Shown piece after piece: positions 60,341 to 64,000 of a stretch of DNA of 64,000 bases (positions are counted from its first letter, which is position 1; each line of letters begins with the position of its first letter). The position numbers and the translations under genes were made by a program. The DNA is taken from the NCBI GenBank assembly GCA_038850275.1, contig JAWCLZ010000004.1, positions 33,568 through 97,567 on the forward strand, written 5' to 3'. Below the pieces are notes generated by a model that was not told where the DNA came from, did not search any database, and worked only from the letters and a program-made list of their open reading frames with translations. The DNA is from JAWCLZ01 sp038850275. GTDB lineage: Archaea > Halobacteriota > JAWCLZ01.

Positions 60341-61842
60341 ATCTTCTCTCTCCTTGCGAAGAGCTTGCTTAAGTCTTCGCTGGTTATTATTCCCACTACT
60401 CTATGCTCTTTATCGATCACTGGTAACGCTGAGATATTATATTGCTCAAGCTTCCTAGCCGCTAGGTCTATTGGGTCATCTGGGGTAACTGTTATTACAT
60501 TCTTGGTCATTATTGGCTCTATTTTATCTTTCTTATTTGCTGCCACTGCTTTGGAAATATCCCAAGAAGTTACGATTCCAATTAATTTGCCATCTTCACT
60601 TACAACTGGGAGGTGATTGAATTCATCTCTTATTATTATCTTCGCAGCTTGCTCTATGGTTGTATCTAATTTGATTGTTCGAACTTTCTTGCTCATTATA
60701 TCTTTAACAAGCGGTGCTTCTTTAGTCATCTTCATTGGCTTGAAGGTCGTGGTGAGTGAAATTCTATCAACTGGTTTTGAAAGATAGAACTCCCCTTTTT
60801 TTATCCAAGCTTTCAATGTTTCAGCAACTTTCCTAGCGAGGTAGTAGCTTGAAAGTGGAGATGTGGGGACTTCTCTTCCATTTATCTCTATCGCTCCGGA
60901 TTTCAACTCTTCATAAGTTACTTTTCTCAGCACTGGCCTGACTCGCCTGGCAACACCGTAGTCTAGAACATTAGTTATTATATCTCGATCGCTTATTGCG
61001 GTATTCTTAGCTATTCTTTCATTTAAAACTGGGATGGGAATCCCTAGGCCCACATATAGTGTGGTGCCATATTTATGAAAAGTTGCAGCTCTCAGAAATT
61101 CTGTTTTCATTTTCTTCAGATCTCCAGTTACCATGAGCGTTCCAAAGCTATTCTTGGGGTCGTGCTGCGTTCCCTCGCCAATCACATACCCCTGCGCGCC
61201 GCAGAGGAATATTCTGGTGCCAACTCCAATGGTTTCAAACTCTGGATCGTTAAATATAGGTGAGAGAACTCCTGCTCCTGAATATGTAGCATTGCCAAAG
61301 TTGGGTAGAAGTGTTCCCATGTAGGTATAGAGAGTGCGATCAGTGGAATTTGTTGCTACGGCATATCGCTGATAAGCATTTCTAGGATTAAGCATAATCG
61401 CTTGATTCATATCTTCTAGGGTTATCGTTGTTTCTATACTTTTCCTTGGATAACAATCTGTGCCATAGGCAATTGCCTTCAGCTCAACAGCTTTGCCTGA
61501 GACTAGGTCTTCTATGACATGACCTCCGCCGTACTCCATTCCCTTTGTCTCTGAAAGCTGGGTCACTCCTAAGTATGCATCGACTGCTGCCACTCCTGTA
61601 TATGCTTCCACATCGTTTAGCCAGACACGCTGCATTTTTATCGGTGGGTCAGCGTGTCCAAAGTTGAACCACGCGCCTGAAGAGCACATTGCTCCAAAAG
61701 TGCCAGTTGTAACCACATCAACTTCCTTCGCAGCTTTCTCAACGCCTTTTTCCCTAACGATATCCACCATTTCCTCCGCTGTTACAACGCAAACACTGCC
61801 ATCCTTAATGCGTTCATTGATTTCCTCAATCGTCTTAACCAT
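60337..61842 (-). CDS. Homocysteine biosynthesis protein DUF39 with CBS pair (MA1821-like)
   Basis: A 501-residue protein. Residues 1-375 form the DUF39 domain (TTGTFGAMCSSGAWFNFGHA near 46-65 with its Cys, GYVIGEGTQHDPKNSFGTLM near 220) and 385-500 two CBS motifs (DIMSKKVRTIKLDTTIEQAA, then PIMTKNVITVTPDDPID). In Methanosarcina this protein with MA1822 converts aspartate semialdehyde and sulfide to homocysteine. The CBS pair may bind adenosyl ligands for regulation. First gene of the operon. Confidence 0.93.
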   Translation of the reverse strand: MVKTIEEINERIKDGSVCVVTAEEMVDIVREKGVEKAAKEVDVVTTGTFGAMCSSGAWFNFGHADPPIKMQRVWLNDVEAYTGVAAVDAYLGVTQLSETKGMEYGGGHVIEDLVSGKAVELKAIAYGTDCYPRKSIETTITLEDMNQAIMLNPRNAYQRYAVATNSTDRTLYTYMGTLLPNFGNATYSGAGVLSPIFNDPEFETIGVGTRIFLCGAQGYVIGEGTQHDPKNSFGTLMVTGDLKKMKTEFLRAATFHKYGTTLYVGLGIPIPVLNERIAKNTAISDRDIITNVLDYGVARRVRPVLRKVTYEELKSGAIEINGREVPTSPLSSYYLARKVAETLKAWIKKGEFYLSKPVDRISLTTTFKPMKMTKEAPLVKDIMSKKVRTIKLDTTIEQAAKIIIRDEFNHLPVVSEDGKLIGIVTSWDISKAVAANKKDKIEPIMTKNVITVTPDDPIDLAARKLEQYNISALPVIDKEHRVVGIITSEDLSKLFARREKI

Positions 61843-61926
61843 AGCAATACCTCGATAGCAATCGATATAACAGTTAATAATAAAATTAATCTTATTTATT
61901 ATTTGTGGTTATTACAAAGTTATAAT

Positions 61927-63222
61927 TTAAAAACTCGGGAATTCATATGCTTCAAATTCATGGGTGAAGCAGTAATGCACCTTTTGATATCCCCGCCTGA
62001 ATTCAATTACTTCTTCCCTTATCTTCTCAGGCTTCTCCTTATCTATTAATAAACGCTTGAAGAAATCAGCTATTTCTCTCATCTCACCCTCTTTCATCCC
62101 AAGTCTTGTTAACTCCTGAGAACCCAGTCTAATTCCCGAGGGATTTTTTGTTTTAGAAATATAATCCTTAGGTAATAGGTTTTTATTAACAATGATATTT
62201 GCCTTCTCTAGTTCAATTGCAAGCTTAGAAGCGTCACCAAGTTTGGAAACATCAATCGCAACTTGATGCGATTCGGTGAAATCAAGCTCAGGACAGCAAA
62301 CATCAAAGCCCTTTTCATAGAGCGCCCTCGCTAGTGCCTTTGCATTAGCAATAGTCTGGCGAGCATATGGCTTGGCAAATTTCTTCATCTCAGCAAGGGT
62401 AATTGCGAGAGCAGCAACGTGATGGAGATGGTGATTGCTTGTCGTACCTGGGAATACCGCTCGATCTATATCATCTGCAAATTCCTTTTTGCATAGAATC
62501 ATGCCACCCTGGGGTCCTGGAAATGTTTTATGAGAGCTTGAAGTTACCACATCAGCTCCCTCTCCCAATGGGTCTTGAAATTTACCTCCAGCGATCAAGC
62601 CAAGTACATGCGCTGCATCGTAAACTATCTTCGCCCCAACTTCATCAGCTGCTTCTCTAGCTTCTTTAACTGGGTGGGGGAATAAAAATAAACTTCCACC
62701 GAACACTATTAAATTAGGCTTCTCAAGCTTGATCTTCTCAACCATTTTCTTGGAATCAATGTTCATAATTTTATCATCAAATGGATGAGGAGTAAATCTA
62801 AGTCCTCTAATTCCAGCTGCTGAATATTCAGTATGGCTCACATGACCACCGTGAGGAACAGTCAACGCCATAAGAAGATCACCGGGCTTTGCAAGTGCAA
62901 AAAAAGCTGCTATATTTGCATTAACGCCAGATATTGGCTGAATATTCACGTGCTCAGCTTGAAAAAGTTCTTTCGCTAGTTCAATTGTCCTCTCCTCAAT
63001 TTTATCGATATATTTACAGCCCTGATAGAAACGATTGGAAACCTTGCCCTCGGCATATCGATGAGAGAGATCAGATAAAAGCACAAGTCTAGCAGTTGGG
63101 CTGGTAATATTTTCACTCGCAATCATAGGCAGCGAGGTACTGAATAAACGGTGATGTTCCTTAATCGCATTGATTATATACCTTACATTTTCATCTCTAT
63201 AGACTGTTTTTCTTTTTCTCAT
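61927..63222 (-). CDS. glyA: Serine hydroxymethyltransferase
   Basis: A 431-residue PLP enzyme that interconverts serine and glycine with a tetrahydropterin C1 carrier. The PLP-lysine is in TSSSHKTFPGPQGG near 231; NIQPISGVNANIAAFFAL near 93-110, YDAAHVLGLIAGGKF near 200 and the C-terminal GIRLGSQELTRLGM near 372 agree. Start ATG 63222. It is on the same strand as the homocysteine operon, 84 bp upstream of it. Intact. Confidence 0.95.
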   Translation of the reverse strand: MRKRKTVYRDENVRYIINAIKEHHRLFSTSLPMIASENITSPTARLVLLSDLSHRYAEGKVSNRFYQGCKYIDKIEERTIELAKELFQAEHVNIQPISGVNANIAAFFALAKPGDLLMALTVPHGGHVSHTEYSAAGIRGLRFTPHPFDDKIMNIDSKKMVEKIKLEKPNLIVFGGSLFLFPHPVKEAREAADEVGAKIVYDAAHVLGLIAGGKFQDPLGEGADVVTSSSHKTFPGPQGGMILCKKEFADDIDRAVFPGTTSNHHLHHVAALAITLAEMKKFAKPYARQTIANAKALARALYEKGFDVCCPELDFTESHQVAIDVSKLGDASKLAIELEKANIIVNKNLLPKDYISKTKNPSGIRLGSQELTRLGMKEGEMREIADFFKRLLIDKEKPEKIREEVIEFRRGYQKVHYCFTHEFEAYEFPSF

Positions 63223-63356
63223 GGGAATTTGAAAATAAAATTAAGTAGTAAAGATAAAAACTTTTTTGATCTTCTCTCAAATGAAACCTGCAAAAAAGTA
63301 AGGGTAAAATTTGAGAGTAAATATAAAGCAATAAATATAAAGCAATAAAAAGCAAT

Positions 63357-63483
63357 GGGCATAGCAGCGATCCGCCCTTCCCGAGGACTCGCGTACCTCA
63401 GTACAAAGCGGAACGCAGGCGGGCTTATCTTCTGGGTTCGGGATGGGACCAGGAGTTTCCCCGCCGCTATGGCCGCTATACCC
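63357..63483 (-). rRNA. 5S ribosomal RNA
   Basis: Minus strand, 127 nt. The terminal helix forms between GGGTATAGCG (5' end) and GCTGCTATGCCC (3' end). Conserved CCATCCCGAAC and GGTACGCGAG-like segments lie inside. It follows tRNA-Cys in the rRNA operon. Ends are set by the helix to within a few bases. Confidence 0.93.
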
Positions 63484-63508
63484 ATCGATAACACTTAAGA
63501 ATCTCACA

Positions 63509-63606
63509 AGCCAAGGTCCGGATTTGAACCGGAGTGAAGCCGCTTTCTATAAGCTTTTAAAAGAAAGCTTCTGCAGGCGGCTGCGTAACCGCTCCGCCAC
63601 CTTGGC
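63509..63606 (-). tRNA. tRNA-Cys (anticodon GCA) with intron
   Basis: Minus strand, 98 nt; 72 nt after removal of the intron. Acceptor GCCAAGG/CCTTGGC, discriminator U. Anticodon stem GCCGC/GCGGC with loop CTGCAG-A (anticodon GCA), interrupted after position 37. The T arm is TCCGG-TTCAAAT-CCGGA. It lies between 23S and 5S rRNA. CCA is not encoded. Confidence 0.93.
63545..63570 (-). other. 26-nt intron of tRNA-Cys
   Basis: Inserted at the canonical position 37/38. It folds as a small hairpin (AAGCTTT with AAAGCTT around CTTTT), as needed for a bulge-helix-bulge recognised by the archaeal splicing endonuclease. Exact junctions could shift by one base because of repeated A residues. Confidence 0.85.
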
Positions 63607-63649
63607 CTTATAGATACAACCCAAAAATCGCCTGAGCAGAGCTAGGCAA

Positions 63650-64000
<351 letters not shown>

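Overview
The window is a euryarchaeal chromosome segment. Most protein genes are archaeal: a CDC48-type double AAA ATPase, a proteasome-activating nucleotidase, Lhr helicase, ribosomal protein S17e, a Taw2-type wyosine enzyme and a PIN-PilT-KH ATPase. tRNAs lack an encoded CCA, and TATA-like boxes precede many starts. Canonical heterodisulfide reductase subunits (hdrB, hdrC), a methanogen-type homocysteine synthesis operon (DUF39-CBS, NIL-ferredoxin, UPF0280) and an ADP-forming acetyl-CoA synthetase point to a methanogen or a methane/alkane-oxidising relative (Methanomicrobia or Syntrophoarchaeia/ANME-1 range). No mcr gene is present to prove it, so the placement is an inference.

Layout. 1-7 kb: tail of a phosphotransferase-like gene, a UbiA prenyltransferase, an unknown Cys/His protein and a decayed PAS sensor. 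Two hdrBC pairs follow on the minus strand, separated by an unknown Cys-rich gene on the plus strand; the second hdrC has no ATG, GTG or TTG start. 6.8-12.1 kb: a HerA-like ATPase divergent from a two-gene type IV pilus/secretion motor (ATPase plus membrane platform), then tRNA-Ala(CGC). 12.4-15.1 kb: a radical SAM gene followed by two frameshifted pseudogenes, a histone-deacetylase-like gene and a ferredoxin-type gene; the second carries three exact 30-bp tandem repeats. 15-21 kb: cyclophilin-like protein, small exporter, PanE, alkyladenine glycosylase, tRNA-Ala(GGC), tRNA-Ile(GAT), a YkgJ-type Cys protein whose frame runs 145 bp into convergent AMMECR1, and a B12-binding radical SAM enzyme.

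21-33 kb: ferrous iron uptake (FeoB plus a DtxR-FeoA fusion behind DtxR-like operators), an RNase H-like protein with a doubtful start, LarC, CDC48, a stand-alone LigD-type phosphoesterase, a pilin-like secreted protein, a DUF4013 membrane protein, a ferritin-like protein and the two acetyl-CoA synthetase subunits. 33-44 kb: RlmH, an M24 peptidase, Nudix hydrolase, CDF exporter, secreted subtilase, PAN, Lhr, a PflX-like radical SAM enzyme and a phosphoesterase, with several overlooked 46-residue genes between them. 44-53 kb: anaerobic ribonucleotide reductase with its glutaredoxin, and two KaiC-like genes. One of these has lost the Walker A lysine and heads a compact operon with the PIN-PilT-KH ATPase.

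53-64 kb: Taw2, a membrane-anchored HTH regulator, 5-formyl-THF cyclo-ligase, S17e-dapA-dapB, a DNA methylase, a ferredoxin, the homocysteine operon and glyA. The window ends in a minus-strand rRNA operon ordered 23S, then tRNA-Cys(GCA) with a 26-nt intron, then 5S.

The main things to check are the ATT-start hdrC, the Walker-A-less KaiC operon, the intron-bearing tRNA-Cys between 23S and 5S, a recurrent short palindrome in promoters, and the cluster of decaying genes. I did not find a CRISPR array, a transposase or a prophage.
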